Position numbers and translations under genes: made by a program | Part shown: one piece after another, positions 25,062-35,771 of the stretch | How positions within the stretch are numbered: the stretch's first letter is position 1 | How the letters are laid out: each line of letters starts with the position of its first letter | The notes under the pieces: generated by a model | The model's database searches: none | What the model saw: the letters and a program-made list of their open reading frames with translations, nothing else | Told to the model about the DNA's origin: nothing | Assembly: GCF_963576675.1 (NCBI RefSeq) | Contig: NC_088911.1 | Location: 59,605,756-59,669,755 of the forward strand | Source: Euphorbia lathyris | Taxonomy: Eukaryota > Streptophyta > Magnoliopsida > Malpighiales > Euphorbiaceae | Direction: 5' to 3' | Length of the DNA stretch: 64,000 nt

Positions 25062-25931
25062 TTAATGAAAGCAGGAGGTCGAATTTAAACATATTATGAA
25101 AAAGTTTGGTTTGCTCCCTTTTGGATTCTCTTGGTAGGTCGAAGAGAATGAAAACTTCTGAGCATGAAACCTAAACTTTTCTAATTTTTGAGGAAAAGGT
25201 AGTTGAGATACACAAGTTTTGATTTGATCTTTTATCTCTATCGCATGATTTAGAATTTCAGATTTTGAACCGGGGTTGCTTACCGCTTCCGGTTCCTCAC
25301 TTACCTCGAGTGATGCATGTGATAGTGGACTTGGTTCTACCTTTTTGTCATTCCTCAAGGAGATGGCTTGAGCTGATTCCCTTTGTGGGATTTCTATGTT
25401 TTCCTTTATGCCTGGGAGAGCATCTCGGGATTGCTCTTGCATCTCATGGTTTATTTGAGCCAATTGGTTGCTCAAGTCCTTGCAAACCTCCTCGTTGATT
25501 GTAAGTCGGGCTGATATTCCTTTCAAAAGGGACAGCACCTCATCTCGTGAGCTAGAGGGTTGTGGAGGAACTTGGCTTGCTTGTTCGTAAGGGAACATTC
25601 CCAATTTGTTTTCCCTGTGCTCATTAACAAACCTATTTGGAGGCCTCAACATGTTAGGGTTCCCGTAGGACAGATTTGAGTGTTGAGGTCTCCTCCAATC
25701 ACTACCATAAAAGCTGTAAGAATTGGGGTTAGAATTATACCTTTGGTGATTACCCACAAAACTTACACTTTCATTGGTGTTGAGGCTCAGTTTCGCCATC
25801 AAGATATCCATTTTCTCATTTAAGTCGGCCATGGAGGGATTGGGAGCCTCATTCTCCAGGGCATGAATGTATTGTCTTGATGGGATAGTAAACTTTTGAG
25901 CTTGCCACTCGACTTTTTCTTGCCAATTCAT
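25062..25931 (-). pseudogene. Tat-D gag fragment, copy 1
   Basis: 289 codons. Composition and motifs fit the C-terminal half of a plant Gypsy (Athila/Tat) Gag: MADLNEKMDILM, an Asn/Ser/Tyr-rich stretch (about residues 55-95), a helical part with LSNQLAQINHEMQEQ (about 152-166), and QLPFPQKLEKF near the end, where Gag normally passes into protease. The capsid-like domain, zinc knuckle and protease are missing. The last ~35 residues look like run-on sequence. It may be a leftover rather than a working protein; but copy 2 has kept it open too. Confidence 0.6.
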
Positions 25932-26126
25932 TGATCAGAGAATGCTGAGAAAAAGTGAAGTTCTAGCACAAAAGTTGATAAGTAACAGTATACAGATATG
26001 AACAAGTATAGAAAAGTATAAAGAAATTATATATCAACAAGTATAGACGATATAAACAAAGATATTCACAAAGGAATGCCTAAACTAACAAATCAACCTT
26101 TGGTTCGATATTGCAGAAGAAATAAA

Positions 26127-26144
26127 TCCCCGGCAACGGCGCCA
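26127..26144 (-). promoter_or_regulatory. Primer binding site, tRNA-Asp (Tat-D unit 1)
   Basis: On the minus strand TGGCGCCGTTGCCGGGGA, six bases after the end of LTR2. It is complementary over 18 bases to the 3' end of plant tRNA-Asp(GUC). This is the usual primer of Athila/Tat elements and fixes the direction of the element. Confidence 0.88.
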
Positions 26145-26150
26145 AAAACT

Positions 26151-27755
26151 TGATGCGCCTCCCATAAAGGAGACTCACTAAGGGATAAGTGTACCCCGTC
26201 GTTATCAAGTAATAAAATTCTGGAAAGTCCAGGTATCGTCCACATGATTTATTTCTGCAAGTATCGAATTACTTGGTCTCAGGTGTTATCTAGGCTTAGG
26301 GGGTTTTGAGTTTGGTTTTGCTTAAGTTAATCTACTCTTGGGTTGAATTATACTACTCCTAGCTAAGTTATCTAATTCTATCTAAGTTATTCTACGCCTA
26401 ATTAAGTTACTCTACCCCTAATTAAGTTAAACTACTCCTAGGTGATCTTTTACCAATGCAATTATCCGAGGGAGCATGAAGGGATACGATGATAATGAAA
26501 ATAGATTATTTAAGCAATTGAATTAAAACATAATCTAAGTCACTTGTGTCCGAGGCGATTAACCCTACCTATCCTCCTGAGGTCCCTAGTTCGTGATTCC
26601 CTTGTAAGGCCGAAACTAGCTCTAAGGCTCAGCAATTTGCGCTTAATCTTCTATAGGGTCGTCAATCCTATAGGCACTGACTAGGTCAGATTCAGCTCGC
26701 AATATGTGCCAACTTAATTTTGGGATTATCGAATGAGTTAAACCAATCATACAAAGCGTAAGACAAAGATTAAAGCAATAAAACAATTGAATAAACAAAC
26801 CTATAATATATATCAAAGATGAAAGTATTGTCACGAAGATACAATGAGCCTAGGATTCATAACATGGATTAGAGGCTAGACAGAATATAAAAGAAGAAAA
26901 ATCCCTTTCAGGGAACCTGTCTACCAATGCAGGCGTCTTCCTAGGACTTAAGGATGGAGCTTGAGCAATCCTCGGTGAGCGGAGCTTCGAAGGTGTCTTC
27001 AATGGAGGTTTGAAGGATATGGAGGAGGTGGAGAGGATTTCTCAAGGTGAAAAGCTAAGAAAATTACAAAGATAAAAGATATCTAATTTACAATGGAAAA
27101 ATCCTATTTATAGGCGTGGCTCGGGCCCTTTTCTTGACCTATTTCGTGTCCTTATGCAGGTAGGAAGTCGTGGGGCCGGTCGTGGAGTCGTGGGGGCGGA
27201 ATTGGTCTTTTTGACCAATTCCCGTAGGTCTGCTCGCCGAGCAGGGCGAGCTGCTCGCCGAGCAGGCACTGCTCGTCGCGAGCAGGCTCCCTGCTCGGCG
27301 AGCTGGCATAGCCAGCTCGGCGAGCTAGCCTAAATAGGCCAGTTCGTCGAGCAGTCTTGCCCGGCACGCCTCTGCGCGGTCGCTGAATGCCAAAAGTGTG
27401 TTTTTCGCCCGAACTTATCCCTGCGCATGCACAAAAACTCCAGATAGCATTAGTCCAAAGGCTAAATTGACCCGCCAACCGCTTATTTTGAGCAAACGCT
27501 TCGTTTGGTGCGACTTTTGATGGATCAATTAGCTTCAAAAGGTAACGGAATTATAATATGCATGCCATTTTGGCCGTATTTGCCTAAATTGATCATAAAA
27601 CGAGCCTAAACAACGAAAAGTAAATAAAACATTTCCAATTTCTAACTAACTCACACAAAAGCATGTAAATGCGAGAATTGCTCGCTTATTAACTAAATAA
27701 TGCTAAAAACCGTCCTAAAACCGTACCCAAAGATAGGGGTTTTTGACCCCTATCA
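26151..27755 (-). repeat. Tat-D LTR2 (middle LTR)
   Basis: 1605 bp. Nearly identical to LTR3 (about six differences by hand) and unlike LTR1 in its GC-rich block, but at the last informative site (near 27701) it has the LTR1 base. It acts as 5' LTR for unit 1 and as 3' LTR for unit 2. Confidence 0.9.
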
Positions 27756-29495
27756 AACCTCCTCGCACTTAAAACTTTACTTGTCCCCAAGTAAACTAAA
27801 AAAACTAAACTCGCAATCACAAGCAAGCTAGAAAACCTCCCGGTTTGACTAGGTGCTTGACACAATTTCGAGCATCTGTAATTACATGCATTCGGAAATA
27901 CAAAGTAGAGACACGATATCCAAAAGCCGCATTTCAATTATCATAGGTCACATGTTTTAAGAAAAAGGACACATATTCAATTAAACGAGCTTGAGGGGAT
28001 CGCTAAGTAAAACACCTCACCATAGGTAGTTCACTCATTTCACACAATTTTGGTGGCTAAAGTGTTTACTCTCGGCTTATGTTCTTGCTTAGGATTACGT
28101 TGATTTTGCACGTTCATCCGAGTTCCTCTACTATGCTATATGACTCCGATGATATCAAAAACAGCCTCGAATTGGGGTTGTAATGTGGTTAGAGGATTAA
28201 AGGTACAACAAGGGTTAATAGTTCTAGCGCTAGAAAAACAAAGTTAAAGTGGCTTTAGCGAGTATGAAGTGACTGAGCTTTTTATTCGTTATATTTTCTT
28301 TGAGACGTTTTGATTTTAAGAACTGGGAGATAGAGTTCTCCTTCTTTTGTTTCGTCTCTTTTCTTTTCTTTTTTTGTTTTTTTTTTGGATAGCATTGCTC
28401 AATCACTTCTTAGCCTTTTGGCTTGCTACTATGATGCCATAAACAAGGATAAAGCGCTAGAAGAAAACAAAGGCTCAATTCGAGCTTTGCAAAAACTGGG
28501 TTAAGTAACAAACCAAGTGATGGTTTGCAAAAATTGGGTTAGGACGAAAGAAAATATATAAGATACAAAATACAGGCTCAAAGGGGCTTCCTAGAGTAGA
28601 TGAAAAAGAGAAAATAAGGTAAAGAAAAGGTTAATTCTAGTGAGGCTGATTCATCGTTTAACATCTTAAATCATCGCATGTAGGTTCAACTCAGTATTAG
28701 GTACAAAATCTGTAATCTTTCCACAAGTCAAAGCATTCATACAAAAATGTCAAGAAAAAGAGCTTTTTGATGTTCGCTCTTGGGCTCAAATTCAACTCAC
28801 AGTTCTTGGGTTTCAAATTTGTGCTTACTAGTTCTCCCCAAACTCGAGTTTAATATCACATGCCTTCAATTCTTAAGTTATCTACCTAAGTAATGATTTT
28901 AGCATTTCTTCAAAAGTAGGGTCTAAATGCAAACTTTAGCTCATGCTTTTACAGATACAAGGATTGTGTCCTACACCTAAACTAGTTGTCATGCAATCTT
29001 AGATTCGGTTCTCAGCCCTCAAGGACAAATAATGAAGTTTAGATTCGAAGGAGGTTCACGGTTTTAGGTCCTAAACATGCAAAAACATAAATAAAACCCG
29101 AAGACATTTAAACTAAACTAGACACGACGCAACAAAAATTTAAAAATTATATAAATTTTTGTAAGTTTGTCTACCCCTCCTCCTCGCACTTAAATCATGC
29201 AATAAGTTCCAACATTGCATTTAAAACAATAAAACACATGTGAAAGAAGTTAGGGTGGAGAAGACAACTTACTAACCAAAGTTAAAAACAGAAATCTATA
29301 ATTGAATTAAAAAGAAAAACAAACCTAGAAAAAGTTTAATCCAAACTTGGGTTGCCTCCCAAGAAGCGCTACTTTATAATCGGTTAGCTCGACATGGAGT
29401 TCCTTCCTAGGTGTAAGCTTCTACTCGCGTTAGGAACTCGAACTCCTTGAGAAATAACCCGTACCTACAAAACGGATTAAGAGCCTCTAATAAGT

Positions 29496-30365
29496 TTAAT
29501 GAAAGCAGGAGGTCGAATTTAAACATATTATGAAAAAGTTTGGTTTGCTCCCTTTTGGATTCTCTTGGTAGGTCGAAGAGAATGAAAACTTCCGAGCATG
29601 AAACCTAAACTTTTCTAATTTTTGAGGAAAAGGTAGTTGAGATACACAAGTTTTGATTTGATCTTTTATCTCTATCGCATGATTTAGAATTTCAGATTTT
29701 GAACCGGGGTTGCTTACCGCTTCCGGTTCCTCACTTACCTCGAGTGATGCATGTGATAGTGGACTTGGTTCTACCTTTTTGTCATTCCTCAAGGAGATGG
29801 CTTGAGCTGATTCCCTTTGTGGGATTTCTATGTTTTCCTTTATGCCTGGGAGAGCATCTCGGGATTGCTCTTGCATCTCATGGTTTATTTGAGCCAATTG
29901 GTTGCTCAAGTCCTTGCAAACCTCCTCGTTGATTGTAAGTCGGGCTGATATTCCTTTCAAAAGGGACAGCACCTCATCTCGTGAGCTAGAGGGTTGTGGA
30001 GGAACTTGGCTTGCTTGTTCGTAAGGGAACATTCCCAATTTGTTTTCCCTGTGCTCATTAACAAACCTATTTGGAGGCCTCAACATGTTAGGGTTCCCGT
30101 AGGACAGATTTGAGTGTTGAGGTCTCCTCCAATCACTACCATAAAAGCTGTAAGAATTGGGGTTAGAATTATACATTTGGTGATTACCCACAAAACTTAT
30201 ACTTTCATTGGTGTTGAGGCTCAGTTTCTCCATCAAGATATCCATTTTCTCATTTAAGTCGGCCATGGAGGGATTGGGAGCCTCATTCTCCAGGGCATGA
30301 ATGTATTGTCTTGATGGGATAGTAAACTTTTGAGCTTGCCACTCGACTTTTTCTTGCCAATTCAT
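29496..30365 (-). pseudogene. Tat-D gag fragment, copy 2
   Basis: 289 codons, differing from copy 1 in only a handful of residues (for example Ala to Glu at residue 46, Arg to Met near 64, Gln to Arg near 257). Same truncation at both ends, so the truncation predates the tandem duplication. Function as for copy 1. Confidence 0.6.
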
Positions 30366-30560
30366 TGATCAGAGAATGCTGAGAAAAAGTGAAGTTCTAG
30401 CACAAAAGTTGATAAGTAACAGTATACAGATATGAACAAGTATAGAAAAGTATAAAGAAATTATATATCAACAAGTATAGACGATATAAACAAAGATATT
30501 CACAAAGGAATGCCTAAACTAACAAATCAACCTTTGGTTCGATATTGCAGAAGAAATAAA

Positions 30561-30578
30561 TCCCCGGCAACGGCGCCA
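30561..30578 (-). promoter_or_regulatory. Primer binding site, tRNA-Asp (Tat-D unit 2)
   Basis: Identical to the site at 26127-26144 and again six bases from the LTR end (LTR3). As LTR3 is the outermost 5' LTR, this is the site that would serve the whole array. Confidence 0.88.
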
Positions 30579-30584
30579 AAAACT

Positions 30585-32189
30585 TGATGCGCCTCCCGTA
30601 AAGGAGACTCACTAAGGGATAAGTGTACCCCGTCGTTATCAAGTAATAAAATTCTGGAAAGTCCAGGTATCGTCCACAGGATTTATTTCTGCAAGTATCG
30701 AATTACTTGGTCTCAGGTGTTATCTAGGCTTAGGGGGTTTTGAGTTTGGTTTTGCTTAAGTTAATCTACTCTTGGGTTGAATTATACTACTCCTAGCTAA
30801 GTTATCTAATTCTATCTAAGTTATTCTACGCCTAATTAAGTTACTCTACCCCTAATTAAGTTAAACTACTCCTAGGTGATCTTTTACCAATGCAATTATC
30901 CGAGGGAGCATGACGGGATACGATGATAATGAAAATAGATTATTTAAGCAATTGAATTAAAACATAATCTAAGTCACTTGTGTCCGAGGCGATTAACCCT
31001 ACCTATCCTCCTGAGGTCCCTAGTTCGTGATTCCCTTGTAAGGCCGAAACTAGCTCTAAGGCTCAGCAATTTGCGCTTAATCTTCTATAGGGTCGTCAAT
31101 CCTATAGGCACTGACTAGGTCAGATTCAGCTCACAATATGTGCCAACTTAATTTTGGGATTATCGAATGAGTTAAACCAATCAGACAAAGCGTAAGACAA
31201 AGATTAAAGCAATAAAACAATTGAATAAACAAACCTATAATATATATCAAAGATGAAAGTATTGTCACGAAGATACAATGAGCCTAGGATTCATAACATG
31301 GATTAGAGGCTAGACAGAATATAAAAGAAGAAAAATCCCTTTCAGGGAACCTGTCTACCAATGCAGGCGTCTTCCTAGGACTTAAGGATGGAGCTTGAGC
31401 AATCCTCGGTGAGCGGAGCTTCGAAGGTGTCTTCAATGGAGGTTTGAAGGATATGGAGGAGGTGGAGAGGATTTCTCAAGGTGAAAAGCTAAGAAAATTA
31501 CAAAGATAAAAGATATCTAATTTACAATGGAAAAATCCTATTTATAGGCGTGGCTCGGGCCCTTTTCTTGACCTATTTCGTGTCCTTATGCAGGTAGGAA
31601 GTCGTGGGGCCGGTCGTGGAGTCGTGGGGGCGGAATTGGTCTTTTTGACCAATTCCCGTAGGTCTGCTCGCCGAGCAGGGCGAGCTGCTCGCCGAGCAGG
31701 CACTGCTCGTCGCGAGCAGGCTCCCTGCTCGGCGAGCTGGCATAGCCAGCTCGGCGAGCTAGCCTAAATAGGCCAGTTCGTCGAGCAGTCTTGCCCGGCA
31801 CGCCTCTGCGCGGTCGCTGAATGCCAAAAGTGTGTTTTTCGCCCGAACTTATCCCTGCGCATGCACAAAAACTCCAGATAGCATTAGTCCAAAGGCTAAA
31901 TTGACCCGCCAACCGCTTATTTTGAGCAAACGCTTCGTTTGGTGCGACTTTTGATGGATCAATTAGCTTCAAAAGGTAACGGAATTATAATATGCATGCC
32001 ATTTTGGCCGTATTTGCCTAAATTGATCATAAAACGAGCCTAAACAACGAAAAGTAAATAAAACATTTCCAATTTCTAACTAACTCACACAAAAGCATGT
32101 AAATGCGAGAATTGCTCGCTTATTAACTAAATAACGCTAAAAACCGTCCTAAAACCGTACCCAAAGATAGGGGTTTTTGACCCCTATCA
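30585..32189 (-). repeat. Tat-D LTR3 (outer 5' LTR)
   Basis: 1605 bp, TG...CA ends as in LTR1 and LTR2. TATA box near 31540-31550. GC-rich palindrome block at 31664-31790. Followed by target duplication CCACG. Confidence 0.9.
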
Positions 32190-33960
32190 CCACGTTCCCT
32201 TATTCATCCAGCTTGTTGCGGAAGACCCATCTTGTTCCTATGGTCTTCTGGCTTCTTGGTTTTGGCACTAAGTCCCATACTTCATTTCTTGTGAACTGAT
32301 CAAGTTCTTCTTGCATTGCATTCATCCAGAACTCATCGTACTCAGCTTCAGCGAAATTCTTTGGTTCCTGAACTGAGACGAATACTACGTTGCTGAGGTA
32401 TCTCCTGAGTTGATTTCTTATCATCAGGGTGTTTTCAGTAGCATCAAGAATGGCACTTTCTGAGTGTCCTCTTGGTATTCTGATCTCTTTTGGAAGAGTG
32501 ATGTCTTGAGCTCGTTGTGTTTCAACAATCTCTGCAGGTGTAGATTGGTCAGTGAAAACAATTTGTGTTTCGCTTTTACCTTTGGTCAGCCCTTGAGGTA
32601 GTGACTCAGCGGCTGTTTCTTGGTCAGCGGGTGCTGAGTATGGATCATCCTCAGTCAGCTACTTGTCTTTTCCTGCAGGGTTAGTTTCATCGAACTCAAC
32701 GTGTACTGACTCTTCTAAGACATGAGTTCGTTTATTGAAAACTCTGTATGCTTTGCTGTTTGTTGAGTAGCCTAAAAAGATAGCTTCATCAGCTTTTAAG
32801 TCAAACTTAGCTAGGCTGTCTTTGGTATTTAGAATAAAACATTTACAGCCGAAGGCACGAAAGTATCCAATGTTGGGCTTTCGTCCTTTCCAAAGTTCGT
32901 AGGGGGTCTTCTTTAATATGGGTCTAACTAGAGCCCTATTAAGTATGTAGCAAGCTGTGTTGATAGCTTCTCCCCAAAAGTACTTTGGAAGCCTATGCTC
33001 ACTCAGCATTGTCCTGGCTATGTCAACCAAGGTTCTGTTTTTCCTTTCAACAATCCCATTCTGTTGAGGCGTTCTAGGAGCAGAGAAATTATGGTCAATG
33101 TCGTTGGCTTCACAGAATTCAACAAACTATTGGTTTTTGAATTCTCCACCATTATCACTTCGGATGTGAGCTAACTTAAGGTCTTTATCATTTTCAAGTT
33201 TTCTTGCTAAAGTTGAAAACGTCTCAAAGGTTTCATCCTTGCTACTCAGCAAGATGATCTAAGTGTACCGAGAAAAGTCATCTACAATGACCAAGGAAAA
33301 TCTTCTACCACCCAAGCTCAGCGGCTGGACTGGACCGAAGAGATCCAAGTGTAGCAACTCTAATGGACGCTTAGTTGAGACCATGTTTTTACTATGAAAA
33401 GATTGTTTGGTTTGTTTTCCAGCTTGACAAGCGTTGCATAATTGATCTTTTTCGAACTTAAGTTCTGGCAGTCCCTCAACTAATTTCTTTCTTGCTAATT
33501 TGGTCAGGAGGTCCATGCTTACATGACCAAGTCTCCTGTGCAATAGCCAGGAATTTTCTTCCTTTGACACTAAGCATATAGTTTTTGAAAATTTCTTTTC
33601 TAAGTTCAGCATAAAGACATTATCAATACGAGGGGCAGTTAAAATTAACTCATTTGTTTTACCCTCAAATATTTTACATCCAGTGTCATCAAATATAACT
33701 TTTCTCCCATTATCACATAGCTGAGCTACGCTGAGTAAGTTATATTTGAGTCCGCTGACTAGGGAGACTGACTCAATAGTAGGATTACCACCAACGGTTC
33801 CTGACCCTACTATCTTACCCTTTTTGTTGTCTCCGAAACTTACACTTCCACCTCGTTTACGCACAAATGTGATGAACTGAGTTTCATCACTAGTCATATG
33901 CCTCGAGCATGCGCTGTCAATGTACCACATCTTTGACTTCTCAGCACACCTCAGGCTTAC
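32190..33960 (-). pseudogene. Sire-C pol, N-terminal part: protease, integrase, start of RT
   Basis: Minus strand, high to low: protease (MWYIDSACSRHMTSD at about 33930-33886; the triad reads DSA rather than DSG), pre-integrase zinc finger (H-H then CNACQAG, about 33530-33415), integrase core beginning with LDLFGPV near 33340, then FWGEAINTACYILNR (33030-32659), and the start of RT ([11 protein letters not shown], ending 32200). In-frame stops at about 33256-33258, 33129-33131, 32656-32658 and 32197-32199 separate the pieces; the sister copy Sire-E has sense codons at these four places. The frame equals that of gag (35709). Confidence 0.85.
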
Positions 33961-35709
33961 CTACAATATAACTAGTTATCTTTAAGTACCCAAGTCTTTT
34001 TGGGTCCTTGTTTGTTAGGCTCAGCAGGTAAAGCATCATATTTAATCTTATGACGACACACTTGGACAGTGTGTCCATTTTTCCCACAGAAGTCACAGCT
34101 GACCTTCCGTTTAGGATATTTCATTGACTGGTCAGCACCCCAGTGCTGAGTATGCCAGCACACCTTTGTGGTGTGCCCTTTCTTCCCACAGAAGTCACAC
34201 TGGACATTCCGCTGAGGATTCCATCTCTGCTGACTAGTACTTCGGTACTGAGTGTTCAGAGGAATATTTCTTTTATTCGGAACCTTGAGTTGGTTCTGAA
34301 TAGATGTGACGTCCTTTTTCAGTTTCTTAGAATCTGATTGGACCTCAGAGACAAACTTTTGCATAATTTCTACGTTGCAAAGTTGAGTTGTCTTGGAGAA
34401 GATATCGAAGGTCACTCAGTTTGACCTCTTCAATCTCGTCACATCGCCTGCTGGGTGCTCTAATCTTCTTGTTACACTTTTTGACAAGTGTGTAGAGGTC
34501 ACTCAGGGCATTAATCATTTCATTTCTGAGCAAGGGTAGTGATATTACCTCTGTTGAGTGTACCTCATCGTCAGATGCAATGGAGGGGTCAGCATGCTCA
34601 AAAACGCAAGGCTCAGCAAGCTCATCTGCCATGAAGCAGATCTTTGCTGACTCAGTGGCATCAGCTTCTGATGATGATGACTCATCACTATCACTCCAGG
34701 TTGCCACCATTGCCTTCTTGTCGTTCTTCCTTTCCTTCCTCAAGGTAGGACATCTTGATTTGATATGGCCAGTTTGATGACATTCAAAGCATGTAATGGG
34801 CTTTGAGTTGTCCTTCTTGTACTTGCTGTCGCTGGACTCAGCTTTGTACTTGTCAAACTTCTTGTAAGGCTTCTTGGAATATTTATCATTCTTTCTGAAC
34901 ATCCTTTTCATCTTTCTAGTGAACATTGCCATTTCTTCATCGTCTGTTGAGCTCCCATCAGTGGAGTCAGCTTTCATGACAAGAGACTTTTGCTTCTTGT
35001 CCTCAGACTTTTCCTTCGCCTCAAAATTCTTCATTGAAATCTCATGGGTCAGCAGAGATCCAATGAGTTCATCATACTTATAGGTGGTCAAGTCTTGAGC
35101 TTCCTCAATAGCAGTTATCTTAGCTTGCCAGCTTTTGGGAAGACTACTCAGTATCTTTTTGACTTGCTCTTCCTCAGTAAAGATCTTGCCAAGTCCTTTG
35201 AGCTCGTTGAAAATGTTTGTGAACCTTGAGTTCATCTCAGAGATTCCTTCATCATCATTCATTTCAAATAGCTCGTACAACCTCATGTGCTGGTTCACCT
35301 TGGACTCCTTAACTTTGTTGGTTCCTTCGTAAGTGACCACCAGTTTCTTCCAGATCTCATGCGCTGACTCACAACCTGAAATTTTATTGTACTCTGCAGC
35401 ATCTAACGCACAGTGAAGCATGTTTATAGCCGAAGCATGGTTTTGTAGCTTCTTGAGATCATCTTCTGTCCACTTAGTCTCAGCTTTAACAACCGTTTGG
35501 CCGTCAATAGTTTCAACTAGAATAAATGGGCCTTGGACTATAGAAAGCCATGCACTCATATTTGTTGCCTGAATGAAATTTTTCATTCTGTTCTTCCAAA
35601 AGGTATAGTTAGACCCGCAGAACAGAGGAGGCCGAGTAATGGACAGTCCCTCAGGTAAAATCTGAGTTGTCTGATTTCCTAGGAGGAAACGAGTGCTGTT
35701 CTCAGCCAT
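33961..35709 (-). pseudogene. Sire-C gag, including two extra zinc knuckles
   Basis: The start codon is at 35709, about 50 bases after the primer site. Residues 1-290 form a Copia-type capsid region (UBN2-like), followed by a CCHC knuckle (CFECHQTGHIKSRC, near 34790) and an acidic Ser-rich stretch. After a one-base frame change near 34415 the reading continues to 33972 with a coiled-coil-like part and two more knuckles (CDFCGKKGHTTKVC and CDFCGKNGHTVQVC), ending at a TAG 10 bases before 33961. The segment 34548-33961 is absent from Sire-E and has GT...AG ends. Gag binds and packages the element RNA. Confidence 0.8.
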
Positions 35710-35757
35710 TGTGGGGATCAGCTCAAGATAGTTATATCTTGCTCAGTGAGCTTTTAA

Positions 35758-35769
35758 GCTCTGATACCA
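35758..35769 (-). promoter_or_regulatory. Primer binding site, initiator Met-tRNA (Sire-C)
   Basis: TGGTATCAGAGC on the minus strand, two bases after the 5' LTR; it is complementary to the 3' end of plant initiator tRNA-Met, the standard Copia primer. Confidence 0.92.
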
Positions 35770-35771
35770 CT

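Larger units (their letters stand above)
23322..26150 (-). other. Tat-D internal region 1
   Basis: From high to low coordinates: tRNA-Asp primer site, gag piece (25931-25062), then about 1.7 kb without a gene, ending in a polypurine tract (GTGCGAGGAGGTT, minus strand) against LTR1. A second similar purine tract lies near 24742-24757. A T-rich microsatellite occurs near 23918-23953. No pol is visible. Confidence 0.85.
27756..30584 (-). other. Tat-D internal region 2
   Basis: Same length (2829 bp) and layout as internal region 1, with only scattered substitutions and no indel seen. Contains gag copy 2 (30365-29496) and the second primer site. No other gene. Confidence 0.85.
21740..32189 (-). 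mobile_element. Tat-D: non-autonomous Gypsy element with three LTRs in tandem
   Basis: Layout: LTR1 (21740-23321), internal 1 (23322-26150), LTR2 (26151-27755), internal 2 (27756-30584), LTR3 (30585-32189). The target duplication CCACG flanks the whole array (21735-21739, 32190-32194), and Sire-C pol continues across it. The internals are both 2829 bp and differ at about ten positions by eye. The primer site matches the 3' end of plant tRNA-Asp, as in Athila/Tat elements. Only a middle piece of gag is coded; protease, RT and integrase are absent, so mobility would depend on a helper. Confidence 0.9.

Noticed and set aside
26127..26144. tRNA-like sequence as a possible tRNA-Asp gene
   Set aside because: Only the last 18 bases of the tRNA are matched, in complementary sense next to an LTR: a primer binding site.
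34143..35332. Several 60-80 codon + strand ORFs
   Set aside because: Antisense shadows of Sire-C gag on the minus strand.
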